A stretch of 64,000 bases of DNA from Sandaracinobacteroides hominis (GTDB lineage Bacteria > Pseudomonadota > Alphaproteobacteria > Sphingomonadales > Sphingomonadaceae), in assembly GCF_016464365.1 (NCBI RefSeq), contig NZ_JADCUC010000008.1:51401-115400 (forward strand), given 5' to 3'. The first letter of the stretch is position 1. Every line of letters starts with the position of its first letter. Under the pieces are notes generated by a model, which saw nothing but the letters and a program-made list of their open reading frames with translations, made no database searches and was not told the origin of the DNA. Below are positions 8,242 through 17,330 of this stretch, piece by piece. Made by a program: the position numbers and the translations under genes.

Positions 8242-10176
8242 ATGTTCAAGGTTCTGCGCAAATCGATCACCTCCTGGGTCGGAATTCTCCTCCTCGCTCT
8301 TGCGCTTGGCGCCCTGGTGTTCACGCTGTTCCAGCCATCCGGCCCGGCGGGTGCTCCGGGGGCGACCGGCCCCGTGCTGGCGACGGTTGGCGGCAAGGCG
8401 ATCACCGAATCCGAATATATGCGCACGATCGACCGTGCGGTAGCGCGGGAGCGCGAGCGCGCGCCGCAGATGACCAACCCCGACTTCATCGCCGCCGGCG
8501 GTGGCGAGATGGTGCTGCAGCAGATGATCGGCGCCAAGGCGATCGACAGTTTCGGCGAAGCCAACGGCATGGTCATTTCCCGCAAGATGGTGGACGGCGA
8601 GATCGCCAGCATCCCGGCGCTGCAGGTGAATGGCAAGTTCGATGACGCGACGTTCCGCCGGCTGCTGCAGAACCAGCGCGTTACCGAAGCCGAGCTGCGG
8701 GAATCGATCGCCAGCGACCTGAAGCGGCGGCAGCTGCTGCAGCCGATCGTTTCGAGCAGCAGCGTGCCGCGCGGCATGGCCGAGCCGTTTGCCGCCCTGC
8801 TGCTGGAAGTGCGCCGCGGTGCCATCCTGCCGATCCCGTCGATCGCCATGCCGGAACCGGGCACGCCGAGCGATGCGCAGCTGCAGAAGTTCCATGACGA
8901 GAATCGCAAGGCCTATACGCTGCCGGAACGCCGCAGCTTCCGCTTTGCGGAGTTCGACAGTGCGTCGCTGCTGGCAAAGGCCAAGCCGACGGCTGCCGAC
9001 GTGCGGAAATATTATGACAGCCATCCCGAGGAATTCGGCGGGCTGGAATCGCGCCATGTGCGGCAGGTGGTGCTGCGCGACGAGGCGAAGGCAAAGGCGC
9101 TGGTTGCAGCCGTTCGTGGCGGCAAGCCCTTTGCCGAGGCTGCAGCTGCCGAAGGTTTCGCCGCGAGCGATACCGACCTTGGGCCGCAGACTGTCGAGGG
9201 GCTGAAGACGTCGATCAACGACAATGTTGCCAAGGCGGTGTTCGCGTTGAAGCCGGGTGCCGTTTCCGATCCCGTGCAATCGTCGCTGGGCTGGCATGTG
9301 CTGGATGTGACCCGCATCGTGCCGGCCGCGCCGCTGCCGTTCGCGGTTGCGAGCGCCGGCATCGAGAAGAAGCTGGCGGATGAGAAGCTTGCCGACCTGC
9401 TTTCCCAGACCGTTGCATCGGCCGAGGACCGGCTGAGCGGCGGCGAGTCTCTGGCCGATGTGGCTCGGTCGCTGGGCATTGCGGTGCAGACCTCGCCGGC
9501 GTTGACGGCCGATGGGCGCCTGTTCGATGCCGACTTCCGGGTTTCGCGCATCGAGCAGCCGCTGCTGCCGAAGGCCTTCGACGCCGACCAGTCGGAAGGG
9601 CCGCAGGTCGTCGATCTGGGCAACAACCGCTATGCGCTGCTGGAAGTGGTCGATGTGATCGCGCCGGAGCTGGTGCCGATGGCCAAGATCCGCAGCGACG
9701 TGGCGACCGCCTGGGCGATCAAGGCGCGTTCGGATGCTGCGAAGGCGGAAGCGGATCGCATTGCCGCCGCCGTTTCGAAGGGCCAGTCGCTGGCGGAAGC
9801 GACGGCGGGCAAGCGCCTGCCGCCGGCCCAGCAGCTGGCCATCCGCCGGCTGGAGCTGACGCAGATGGCGCAGCAGGGCCAGCAGGTGCCGCCGCCGGTG
9901 GTGATGCTGCTGAACACGCCGAAGGGCCAGGCGCGGGTTATCCCGGCGCCGGGTGGCCAGGGCTGGTTCGTGGTGAAGGTCGACGCGGTAGAGCCCGGCG
10001 ACATCGCGCAGGCACCGCAGCTGGTCGACGCCGTGCGGCGGAGCCTGGTTGCCGAGGCCGGCAATGAAATGGGCGAGACCTTCGTTCGCGCAATCGAGCG
10101 GGAAGTGGGCGTGGTGCGCAAGCCCGAGCAGTTGAAGGCGGTGAACCGGCGGCTGACCGGCGCTATCGTCGAATAG
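8242..10176 (+). CDS. PpiD-like periplasmic peptidyl-prolyl isomerase, SurA_N type
   Basis: A 644-residue protein. A short basic N-terminus (MFKVLRKSITSW) precedes one membrane anchor (about residues 13-35), then a SurA_N-like helical chaperone region, then a parvulin-type domain near residues 270-360 (RHVRQVVLRDEAKAKAL ... GWHVLDVTRIV). The architecture is that of PpiD, which is tethered at the Sec translocon and assists folding of exported proteins. The start at 8242 follows GAAAGAGACGA, a usable ribosome site. trpE begins 5 bp after the stop, so the two are likely co-transcribed, an arrangement known from sphingomonads. Confidence 0.9.
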   Translation: MFKVLRKSITSWVGILLLALALGALVFTLFQPSGPAGAPGATGPVLATVGGKAITESEYMRTIDRAVARERERAPQMTNPDFIAAGGGEMVLQQMIGAKAIDSFGEANGMVISRKMVDGEIASIPALQVNGKFDDATFRRLLQNQRVTEAELRESIASDLKRRQLLQPIVSSSSVPRGMAEPFAALLLEVRRGAILPIPSIAMPEPGTPSDAQLQKFHDENRKAYTLPERRSFRFAEFDSASLLAKAKPTAADVRKYYDSHPEEFGGLESRHVRQVVLRDEAKAKALVAAVRGGKPFAEAAAAEGFAASDTDLGPQTVEGLKTSINDNVAKAVFALKPGAVSDPVQSSLGWHVLDVTRIVPAAPLPFAVASAGIEKKLADEKLADLLSQTVASAEDRLSGGESLADVARSLGIAVQTSPALTADGRLFDADFRVSRIEQPLLPKAFDADQSEGPQVVDLGNNRYALLEVVDVIAPELVPMAKIRSDVATAWAIKARSDAAKAEADRIAAAVSKGQSLAEATAGKRLPPAQQLAIRRLELTQMAQQGQQVPPPVVMLLNTPKGQARVIPAPGGQGWFVVKVDAVEPGDIAQAPQLVDAVRRSLVAEAGNEMGETFVRAIEREVGVVRKPEQLKAVNRRLTGAIVE

Positions 10177-10181
10177 CCGGC

Positions 10182-11696
10182 GTGCGCGACGCCGACGACC
10201 GGGCCACGGCCTGTAGCAAGCTCGCGGCCGGGCAGCATGCCTGCCTGCACATCGTTCTGGATGCCGATACCGAGACTCCGGTTTCGGCCTGGATGAAGCT
10301 GGCGAAGGAAGGCCGGGGCGATTTCCTGCTGGAATCGGTGGAAGGCGGGCGCACGCGCGGGCGCTACTCGCTGATCGGGCTGGATCCGGATCTTGCCTTT
10401 CGCGCTGAGGGGAACAGGGCCGAGATCAACAGCCGGTGGCGGAGCGATCCTGCGGCCTTTGTGGCCGTCGAGGCGCCTACGCTGGATGCCCTTCGACAGC
10501 TGGTCGGCTCGATCCGGATGGAGGTGCCGGCGAGCCTGCCCCCTGCCCTGCCCTTCCTGGTGGGATATTTCGGCTATGAGACGGCGAGCCTGGTCGAGAA
10601 ACTGCCGGTGCCCGATGCCAATCCGCTGTCTGTTCCGGACATGTTTTTCGTGCGGCCCGGGCTGTTGCTGGTGTTCGACCGTCTCGCCGATACGTTGATG
10701 GTTATCGCGCCGATCTATGCCGATGCGGAGAAAGATCCGCAGCGGCTGGTGGAAGCGGCGACGGAGCGGCTGGAGACGGCAGCTGCCCGGCTGGCGCAGC
10801 CGCTGCCGGCCCGTGCGACCGTTGCCGATGTCGCGGTTGAGGCGGCCCCGATTCCGGCCGTCGCGCCCGAACGGTATCGCGAGATGGTTGGGCGGGCGAA
10901 GGACTATATTGCCGCCGGCGATATCTTTCAGGTGGTGCTGGCGCAGCGCTTTCAGCTGCCGTTTCCGTTGCCGCCGTTTCAGCTCTATCGGTCGCTGCGG
11001 CGGGTGAACCCGTCGCCATTCCTGTATCATCTGGATTTTCCAGGCTTTGCCGTGATCGGTTCGTCGCCCGAGATTCTGGTGCGGGCACGCGACGGGCAGA
11101 TCACCATCCGGCCGATTGCAGGCACCCGCCCGCGCGGCAAGACCGATGCCGAGGACGAGGCGAACCGCGAGAGCCTGCTGGCCGATCCCAAGGAGCTGGC
11201 GGAGCATCTGATGCTGCTGGATCTTGGCCGCAACGATGTCGGGCGCGTGGCGGAGGCCGGCAGCGTGCAGGTGACCGAGCGCTTCACCATCGAGCGCTAT
11301 AGCCATGTGATGCACATCGTTTCCAACGTGATTGGCCGGCAAAGGCAAGGCAGCGATTCGATCGACGCCATACTTGCCGGCTTCCCTGCCGGGACGGTTT
11401 CGGGTGCGCCGAAGGTGCGGGCGATGGAGATCATCGCCGAGCTGGAGAGCGAGCGGCGGGGGCCTTATGCGGGGGGCGTCGGCTATTTCGCGCCGGATGG
11501 CGGAATGGACAGTTGCATCATCCTGCGCACCGCTGTGGTGAAGGACGGCGTGATGCATGTGACGGCAGGGGCGGGGATCGTCGCCGATTCAGACCCGGCC
11601 TCCGAGCAGCGCGAGTGCGAGGCGAAGGCGGGGGCGCTGATGGCGGCGGCGAAACTGGCGCTGGCGGCAGCGGGCGAGCCGCAGTTCGGGCAATAG
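10182..11696 (+). CDS. trpE: Anthranilate synthase component I
   Basis: A 504-residue chorismate-utilising enzyme from a GTG start. The N-terminal domain (PVSAWMKLAKEGRGDFLLES) holds the tryptophan feedback site. The C-terminal catalytic domain shows IAGTRPRGKTDAEDEANRE, LGRNDVGRVA, AGTVSGAPKVRAMEI and CIILRTAVV. With TrpG it makes anthranilate from chorismate, the first step of tryptophan synthesis. Odd feature: trpG, trpD and trpC do not follow; instead a ferredoxin reductase starts 10 bp downstream. TrpG must be encoded elsewhere. No leader peptide or attenuator is visible in the 5-bp gap after the ppiD-like gene. Confidence 0.95.
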   Translation: MRDADDRATACSKLAAGQHACLHIVLDADTETPVSAWMKLAKEGRGDFLLESVEGGRTRGRYSLIGLDPDLAFRAEGNRAEINSRWRSDPAAFVAVEAPTLDALRQLVGSIRMEVPASLPPALPFLVGYFGYETASLVEKLPVPDANPLSVPDMFFVRPGLLLVFDRLADTLMVIAPIYADAEKDPQRLVEAATERLETAAARLAQPLPARATVADVAVEAAPIPAVAPERYREMVGRAKDYIAAGDIFQVVLAQRFQLPFPLPPFQLYRSLRRVNPSPFLYHLDFPGFAVIGSSPEILVRARDGQITIRPIAGTRPRGKTDAEDEANRESLLADPKELAEHLMLLDLGRNDVGRVAEAGSVQVTERFTIERYSHVMHIVSNVIGRQRQGSDSIDAILAGFPAGTVSGAPKVRAMEIIAELESERRGPYAGGVGYFAPDGGMDSCIILRTAVVKDGVMHVTAGAGIVADSDPASEQRECEAKAGALMAAAKLALAAAGEPQFGQ

Positions 11697-11706
11697 GAAG
11701 GCAAGG

Positions 11707-12918
11707 ATGGACAGCGATATCCTGATCGTCGGAACCGGCCAGGCTGGTGCGCAGGCGGCAATATCGCTCCGCCAGGAAGGGTTTGAAGGCAGCATCACCA
11801 TGGTCGGCGAGGAAGCCGACCTGCCCTATGAGCGGCCGCCGCTGTCCAAGGAATATCTGGCGGGCGACAAGACGGCCGACCGGCTGCTGCTGCGTCCGCC
11901 GGCTTTCTGGGCCGAGCGGCATGTGCAGATCGTGACCGGCACCCGCATCGACCGGGTGGAGGGCCATTCGGCCTTCTCGGACGATGGGCGGGAGTTTCGT
12001 TTCGGCAAGCTGATCTGGGCGGCTGGCGGCCATGCGCGCCGGTTGAGCTGCGAGGGTGGCTCGCTGGGCGGCGTGCATGTGATCCGTACCCGGCAGGATG
12101 ACGACAATCTGCGCAGCGACCTGCTGACGGCCGAAAAGGTGGTCGTCATCGGTGGGGGTTTCGTCGGGCTGGAGGCTGCGGCGGTGCTTTCGAAGCATGG
12201 GAAATCGGTGACTGTGGTCGAAGCGCAGCCCCGGTTGCTGGCGCGGGTTGCGGCCGAGCCCGTGAGCGATTTCTACAAGGCGCAGCATGAGGCGCATGGA
12301 GTGGAAATCCTGCTGGATGCGCAGGTGGAAGCGTTGGAGGGGGTGGACCGGGTTTCGGCTGTGCGCCTGTCGGATGGGCGGGTGCTGCCGGCGGATGTGG
12401 TGATTGCCGGAATCGGACTGGTGCCTTCGGTGGCGCCGCTGGGGCTTTCGGGCAATGGCGTTGCTGTCGATGCGCACTGCTGCACCGAACTGCCCGATAT
12501 ATACGCCGTCGGCGATTGCGCGGCGCATGTGAACAGCTTTGCCAATGGCGCTACGATCCGGCTGGAATCGGTGCAGAATGCCGTCGACATGGCGAAGGCG
12601 GCTGCCGCCCACATTGTCCATGGGGACACGGCGAAGCTTTATTCCGCCTGCCCGTGGTTCTGGTCCAACCAATATGATCTGAAGCTGCAGACGGTGGGCT
12701 TCAGCCATGGCTATGACGAGACGGTGGTGCGCGGCGATCCGGCCTCTGGCAGCTGGTCCCTCGTCTATCTGAGGGCTGGTGCCGTCATCGCGCTGGACTG
12801 CATCAACGCACCAAGGGACTATGTCCAGGGGAAGGCGCTGGTGGAGCGCGGGATCACGGCCGACAAGGCCCGGCTCGCCGATGCCGAAGTGCCCTTGAAG
12901 ACCCTGTTGCCCGCCTGA
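11707..12918 (+). CDS. NAD(P)/FAD-dependent ferredoxin/rubredoxin reductase
   Basis: A 403-residue flavoprotein. The N-terminal FAD motif is ILIVGTGQAGAQAA (residues 5-18), the central NAD(P) motif is VVVIGGGFVGLEAA, and DIYAVGDCA marks the second FAD contact; LPYERPPLSKEYL is characteristic of reductases that feed class I cytochrome P450 and Rieske dioxygenase ferredoxins. A C-terminal reductase domain (WFWSNQYDLKLQTVG) is present. No ferredoxin or P450 gene lies in the window, so the redox partner is unknown. It sits between trpE and a nitronate monooxygenase on the same strand. Confidence 0.9.
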   Translation: MDSDILIVGTGQAGAQAAISLRQEGFEGSITMVGEEADLPYERPPLSKEYLAGDKTADRLLLRPPAFWAERHVQIVTGTRIDRVEGHSAFSDDGREFRFGKLIWAAGGHARRLSCEGGSLGGVHVIRTRQDDDNLRSDLLTAEKVVVIGGGFVGLEAAAVLSKHGKSVTVVEAQPRLLARVAAEPVSDFYKAQHEAHGVEILLDAQVEALEGVDRVSAVRLSDGRVLPADVVIAGIGLVPSVAPLGLSGNGVAVDAHCCTELPDIYAVGDCAAHVNSFANGATIRLESVQNAVDMAKAAAAHIVHGDTAKLYSACPWFWSNQYDLKLQTVGFSHGYDETVVRGDPASGSWSLVYLRAGAVIALDCINAPRDYVQGKALVERGITADKARLADAEVPLKTLLPA

Positions 12919-12935
12919 TCGACCTTTGGGGAAGG

Positions 12936-13907
12936 ATGAACCGAATGCACCCGATCACTGCCAAGCTGAAATCCCGGATGAAGCTGCCCGTGATCGGCTC
13001 GCCGCTGTTCATCATTTCCAATCCGGATCTGGTGATCGCCCAGTGCAGGGCCGGCGTCATCGGCAGCTTTCCCAGCCTGAATGCGCGGCCTCTGCCGCAG
13101 CTGGAGGAATGGCTGCAGCGGCTTTCCACGGAGCTCGGGCCGGAGGATGCGCCCTATGCCGTGAACCTGATCGTTCACAAGTCCACAGACCGGCTGATGC
13201 AGGATCTGGAGCTGGTGGTGAAGTATAAGGTGCCGGTGATCATCACCTCCCTGGGGGCACGCGAGGATGTGAACGAGGCGGTGCACAGCTATGGCGGTGT
13301 GGTGCTGCACGATGTCATCAACGACAGGTTTGCGCGCAAGGCGATCGAGAAGGGGGCCGACGGCCTGATTCCGGTGGCGGCAGGAGCCGGCGGCCATGCG
13401 GGCGTGCTGTCTCCGTTCGCGATGGTGCAGGAAATCCGCGAATGGTTCGATGGGCCGGTGGCCTTGTCGGGCAGCATTGCCACTGGAGCGGCGGTGCTGG
13501 CCGCCGAAGCGATGGGGGCGGATTTCGGCTATATCGGCTCGGCCTTCATCGCCACCACGGAAGCGCGCGCCGACGAGCGCTACAAGCAGGCGATTGTCGA
13601 GGGGCGTGCCAGCGACATCGTCTATTCCGATCTCTTCACCGGTGTGTCGGGCAATTATCTGCGGCCTTCGATCGTTGCCGCCGGTCTGGACCCCGACAAT
13701 CTGCCCAAGGGCGATTATTCGACGATGAACTTCGGATCGGGCGGGAATACCGATGCCAAGGCCTGGCGCGATATCTGGGGTTCTGGTCAGGGGATCGGCG
13801 CCGTGAAGGCGGTGGTGCCGGCGGGCGAGATGGTTGCCCGGCTGAAGCGCGAATATGATGCGGCGCGCGCCCGGCTGCAGGAAGATGCCAAGGTGCTTGC
13901 GGCCTAG
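12936..13907 (+). CDS. Nitronate monooxygenase (NMO/2-nitropropane dioxygenase family)
   Basis: A 323-residue TIM-barrel FMN enzyme. Motifs include LPVIGSPLFIISNPDLV at the N-terminus, VNLIVHKS, and AAGAGGHAG and ALSGSIATG for FMN-phosphate contacts. The family oxidises nitronates to carbonyl compounds, though some members act on other substrates. It begins with ATG after GGGGAAGG, 17 bp downstream of the ferredoxin reductase stop, so the two are likely co-transcribed. A second ATG three codons later is possible. It converges with the Mth938-like gene; the two stops overlap by 4 bp. Confidence 0.9.
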   Translation: MNRMHPITAKLKSRMKLPVIGSPLFIISNPDLVIAQCRAGVIGSFPSLNARPLPQLEEWLQRLSTELGPEDAPYAVNLIVHKSTDRLMQDLELVVKYKVPVIITSLGAREDVNEAVHSYGGVVLHDVINDRFARKAIEKGADGLIPVAAGAGGHAGVLSPFAMVQEIREWFDGPVALSGSIATGAAVLAAEAMGADFGYIGSAFIATTEARADERYKQAIVEGRASDIVYSDLFTGVSGNYLRPSIVAAGLDPDNLPKGDYSTMNFGSGGNTDAKAWRDIWGSGQGIGAVKAVVPAGEMVARLKREYDAARARLQEDAKVLAA

Positions 13908-14257
13908 AGGATCAGCGCTGCGACCTGCCGTTCCTCTGCCACCAGGACATTGAAGGTGCGGGCGGCCGCGGCACTGTCCATCGGCTCCACGCGCCAGCCC
14001 CGCTGGCGGCAACCTTCGACGAACCCTGCCGAGGGTCGCTGCAGCGTGGCGCCGGTTCCGAGCAGCAGCAGTTCGGCATCACCGAGGGCTGGCAGCGTCG
14101 CTGCATCGAGCCTATCCAGCGTCAGGCCCGGCAGCGTTCCCGCAAAATCGGCGGTGGCGATCAGCGCCGGCCTGTAGAGCCGGTTGCCGATGATCCAGCC
14201 GTCTGCCGTCTTGCCGGCGATGCGGCTGGCGCCGCCTTCCATCCGGACGCCTTCCAT
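13904..14257 (-). CDS. Mth938-like (DUF498/NDUFAF3-type) domain protein
   Basis: About 118 residues. The pattern IIGNRLYRPALIAT, LGDAELLLLGTGATLQRPS and a final FNVLVAEERQVAALIL matches the Mth938 fold, whose mitochondrial homologue NDUFAF3 helps complex I assembly; the bacterial role is not established. It follows secF in the same direction, a common alphaproteobacterial order. The start is unsure. A TTG at 14284 would overlap the secF stop by 4 bp; ATG codons lie at 14257 and 14242, the last with a good GGAAGG upstream. Confidence 0.82.
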   Translation of the reverse strand: MEGVRMEGGASRIAGKTADGWIIGNRLYRPALIATADFAGTLPGLTLDRLDAATLPALGDAELLLLGTGATLQRPSAGFVEGCRQRGWRVEPMDSAAAARTFNVLVAEERQVAALIL

Positions 14258-14280
14258 CCGGGAACCGCTTGTCGGGCTTT

Positions 14281-15270
14281 TCAAACCCGCCCGCGCTCGG
14301 CCGCCTTGCGGGCCTTCGCCCGCTCTTCGGCGGTGCCTTCGCCCCGAATGGCATCGGCGGCCGCCTTGTCTGGCGTGACGCCCATTGTCAGCAGCAGCGA
14401 GGAGGAGACGAAGACGGAGGAATAGGTGCCGACGAAGATGCCGAGCACCATCGCTGCCGTGAAGCCGAAGATCACGTCGGGGCCGAGGAAGAGCAGCACC
14501 AGAAGGGCGATGAGGATGGTGACCGTGGTCATCACCGTTCGCGGCAGGGTTTCGTTGACCGACTGGTCGATCAGCGATCCCATGTCCATCTTGCGGAATT
14601 TGCGCATATTTTCGCGGATTCGGTCATCGATGACGACCTTGTCGTTCAGCGAATAGCCGACGATGGTGAGAATGGCGGCGATGACGTTGAGGTCGAACTC
14701 AAGCTGGGTGAGCGCGAAGAATCCCAGCGTGACGATGATGTCGTGGATGAGCGCGACCACGGTGGAAATGCCGAAATACCATTCGAAGCGGAACCAGGTG
14801 AAGACGGCGACCGCGAGCATGGAGAGGAGAACGGCGGTGATGCCCTTCTGGATGAGTTCGCCCGAAACCTTGCCGCTGACCGATTCCACGCGGCGAATGG
14901 TGACGCCGGGGTAGTTGTCCTTCAGTTCGGAGCTGACCTTGGCGACGACCTTCTGGACGGCGGCGTCGTCTCCCTGCGGTTCCGGAAGCGGAAGGCGGAT
15001 CAGGATGTTGCGCGGGCTGCCGAACTCGGTAAGCGCCGATTGGCCGACGCCGAGCTCGTCCATCTGGCTGCGCAGCTCATCCAGTTTCGGCGCAGTCTTG
15101 AACTCCGATTCGATGGTGAGGCCGCCACGGAAATCGACGCCGAGGTTGAGGCCGCGGGTCGCCAGCAGCGCCAGCGAGCCGAGCGTCAGCAGCAGCGTCA
15201 GCCCGAAGGCGATGAAGCGGAAGCTTACGAACGGGATGTTGGTGTTGTCGGGAACGAACTTCATCGGCAT
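14281..15270 (-). CDS. secF: Protein translocase subunit SecF
   Basis: A 329-residue inner-membrane protein with six predicted membrane segments. Signatures include LNLGVDFRGGLTIE near the N-terminus (periplasmic domain 1), TVVALIHDIIVTLG and the NDKVVIDDRIRENMR loop. With SecD it uses the proton-motive force to help pull proteins out of SecYEG. It lies 13 bp downstream of secD and is followed, in overlap, by the Mth938-like gene. The C-terminal 35 residues are charged (EERAKARKAAERGRV). Confidence 0.97.
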   Translation of the reverse strand: MPMKFVPDNTNIPFVSFRFIAFGLTLLLTLGSLALLATRGLNLGVDFRGGLTIESEFKTAPKLDELRSQMDELGVGQSALTEFGSPRNILIRLPLPEPQGDDAAVQKVVAKVSSELKDNYPGVTIRRVESVSGKVSGELIQKGITAVLLSMLAVAVFTWFRFEWYFGISTVVALIHDIIVTLGFFALTQLEFDLNVIAAILTIVGYSLNDKVVIDDRIRENMRKFRKMDMGSLIDQSVNETLPRTVMTTVTILIALLVLLFLGPDVIFGFTAAMVLGIFVGTYSSVFVSSSLLLTMGVTPDKAAADAIRGEGTAEERAKARKAAERGRV

Positions 15271-15283
15271 GGCCGCAGACTTC

Positions 15284-16876
15284 CTAGATGTGCAGTGCGG
15301 TGGGCCGGGTACGGACCAGCCAGTTGGAGACCATGAGCCTCACGACCGTGACGTTGGTGAAGACCGACGTGGCGATGCCGATCGACAGAACGACCGCAAA
15401 GCCCTTGATCGGCCCGGTGCCGAAGATGAACATGATGATCGCGACGATGATGTTCAGCGAGTTCGCGTCCCAGATCGTCCGCGTTGCCTCCCGGAAGCCC
15501 GTATCCACGGAATTGAACACGTTCCGCCCCTTTCGCTGCTCCTCCCGGATGCGCTCGTTGATGAGCACGTTCGCATCGACGGCGGCACCGATGGTGAGCA
15601 CGAGGCCGGCGATGCCCGGAAGCGTAAGCGTGGCGCCGATGCCCGACATCACTCCGAGGATCAGGATCACGTTCAGCACCAGCGCGATGCAGGCATAGAC
15701 GCCGAAACGGCCGTAGGTGACGATCATCAGCGTGGCGACGGCGATGGTGGCGACAATGGCCGCAAGCGTGCCCGCGCGGATGGAATCGGCGCCGAGATCC
15801 GGGCCGATGGTGCGCTCCTCGATCACCTTCAGCGCCACCGGCAGCTTGCCCGAACGCAGCAGGATCGCAAGTTCGTTGGCGCTTTCGGTGGTGAAGTTGC
15901 CGGAGATGATGCCGGATCCGCCCAGGATCGGTTCGTTGATGCGTGGGGCGGAGATCACCTTGCCGTCGAGGACGATCGCGAAAGGCTTGCCGGTGTTTTC
16001 CTGCGTCGCCTTGGCGAAGCGCTTGCCGCCGACGCTGTCGAAGCGGAAGCTGACGACCGGCATGCCGTCCTGGAAGGTGGGCTGGCTGTCGACCAGTTGG
16101 TCGCCCGAGATCAGCACCCGGCGCTTGACGGCGATGGCGCCTCCTTCGACCATCGGCAGGACCTGGCTGCCTGGGGGCGCCCTGCCCTGCGCGACCTGCG
16201 CCGGATCTGCATCGACATCGACGAGGCGGAATTCGAGCTTCGCCGTCTTGCCGAGCAGCGACTTCAGGGCTTCCGGGTTCTGCAGGCCGGGCACCTGGAC
16301 GACGATACGGGTATCGCCCTGGCGGATGATGGTGGGTTCGCGCGTGCCGAGTTCGTCGATCCGACGGCGGATGACCTCGACCGCCTGCTTCATCGCGGCA
16401 TCTGTTTCGGCTGCGATTCCGGCGTCGGTGGGCCGCAGCACGACGCGGTTGCCATCGACCACGCTGACGTCGACGTCGCGGGTGGCGGAAAGCTGGCCCA
16501 CCGGACGGGAGATGGCGCGCATCGCCTCCACGGCGCGATCGACATCGGTGGGATTGCGGACGGTGAAGCTGATGGCGCCGTCGCGCATGCTCATGTCGAG
16601 GAACGGAATGGCACCATCGTCAGCCTGGCGCAGCTCGGTCCTGGCGATTTCCTCCAGCGTTTCCAGCCGCGATTTCCGCACGTCGGAGGCGTCCGCCTCC
16701 AGCAGGATGTGGCTGCCGCCGCGAAGATCGAGGCCGAGGTTCATCTGCTGGCGCGGGACGAACGCCGGCCAGTTTGCGACCGTTTCGGCGGGGAAGAAGT
16801 TGGGAACCGCGAACAACGTGCCGACCAGAAGGGTGGCAAGCGTCATCCAGATCTTCCAGCGGGGGAAATCCAGCAT
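15284..16876 (-). CDS. secD: Protein translocase subunit SecD
   Basis: A 530-residue RND-family membrane protein. It has an N-terminal helix, a large periplasmic domain (MNLGLDLRGGSHILLEAD near residue 45), and a C-terminal membrane domain with AAVDANVLINERIREEQ and TSVFTNVTVVRLMVS. It works with SecF and YajC in the accessory translocon. The gene order yajC-secD-secF on one strand, with gaps of 8 and 13 bp, indicates a single operon. Confidence 0.97.
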   Translation of the reverse strand: MLDFPRWKIWMTLATLLVGTLFAVPNFFPAETVANWPAFVPRQQMNLGLDLRGGSHILLEADASDVRKSRLETLEEIARTELRQADDGAIPFLDMSMRDGAISFTVRNPTDVDRAVEAMRAISRPVGQLSATRDVDVSVVDGNRVVLRPTDAGIAAETDAAMKQAVEVIRRRIDELGTREPTIIRQGDTRIVVQVPGLQNPEALKSLLGKTAKLEFRLVDVDADPAQVAQGRAPPGSQVLPMVEGGAIAVKRRVLISGDQLVDSQPTFQDGMPVVSFRFDSVGGKRFAKATQENTGKPFAIVLDGKVISAPRINEPILGGSGIISGNFTTESANELAILLRSGKLPVALKVIEERTIGPDLGADSIRAGTLAAIVATIAVATLMIVTYGRFGVYACIALVLNVILILGVMSGIGATLTLPGIAGLVLTIGAAVDANVLINERIREEQRKGRNVFNSVDTGFREATRTIWDANSLNIIVAIIMFIFGTGPIKGFAVVLSIGIATSVFTNVTVVRLMVSNWLVRTRPTALHI

Positions 16877-16884
16877 GGAGAAGC

Positions 16885-17232
16885 TCAGCCCTTGGCGTCG
16901 TTGGCGGCAGCCGGGCTGCCGCGCGGCGTGACGCCGCTGAGCGTGCCCTTCAGTGCCCGCACCTTTACCGTGGGCGAAAGTTCGATTTCGACTTCCGTGT
17001 CGGTCACCTTCGATACCTTGCCGATCAGCCCGCCGCCGGTGACGACTTCGTCGCCCTTCTTCACGGCATCCACCATCGCCCGGTGCGCCTTCAGCTTTTG
17101 CTGCTGCGGGCGGATGATGAGGAACCAGAAGATCACGAACAGCAGGATCAGCGGCACGATCTGGATGAGAAAGGCCGAGCTTCCGCCAGCGGCTCCGGCT
17201 GCGGTCTGCGCATAGGCAGGAGTGGAGAACAT
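16885..17232 (-). CDS. yajC: Preprotein translocase subunit YajC
   Basis: A 115-residue protein starting MFSTPAYAQTAAG. One membrane helix, VPLILLFVIFWFLIIRPQQQ, is followed by KLKAHRAMVDAVKKGDEVVT and GGGLIGKV, the YajC signature. It is the first gene of the yajC-secD-secF operon. The start at 17232 is chosen because the longer frame adds 23 residues of no family resemblance. The C-terminus has a Pro/Ala-rich tail longer than in many YajC proteins. Confidence 0.95.
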   Translation of the reverse strand: MFSTPAYAQTAAGAAGGSSAFLIQIVPLILLFVIFWFLIIRPQQQKLKAHRAMVDAVKKGDEVVTGGGLIGKVSKVTDTEVEIELSPTVKVRALKGTLSGVTPRGSPAAANDAKG

Positions 17233-17330
17233 GAAATGAATTCCCGTCGATGGGGTGACTAGCTGGTCGCCGCGCTTACACGTCGCGTGACGGTTTTTCA
17301 AATGGGTCGGATGCCATTAGGGACAAGTGC

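Noticed and set aside
14915..17215. 766-codon frame on the plus strand
   Set aside because: It is antisense to secD and yajC and shows no domain pattern.
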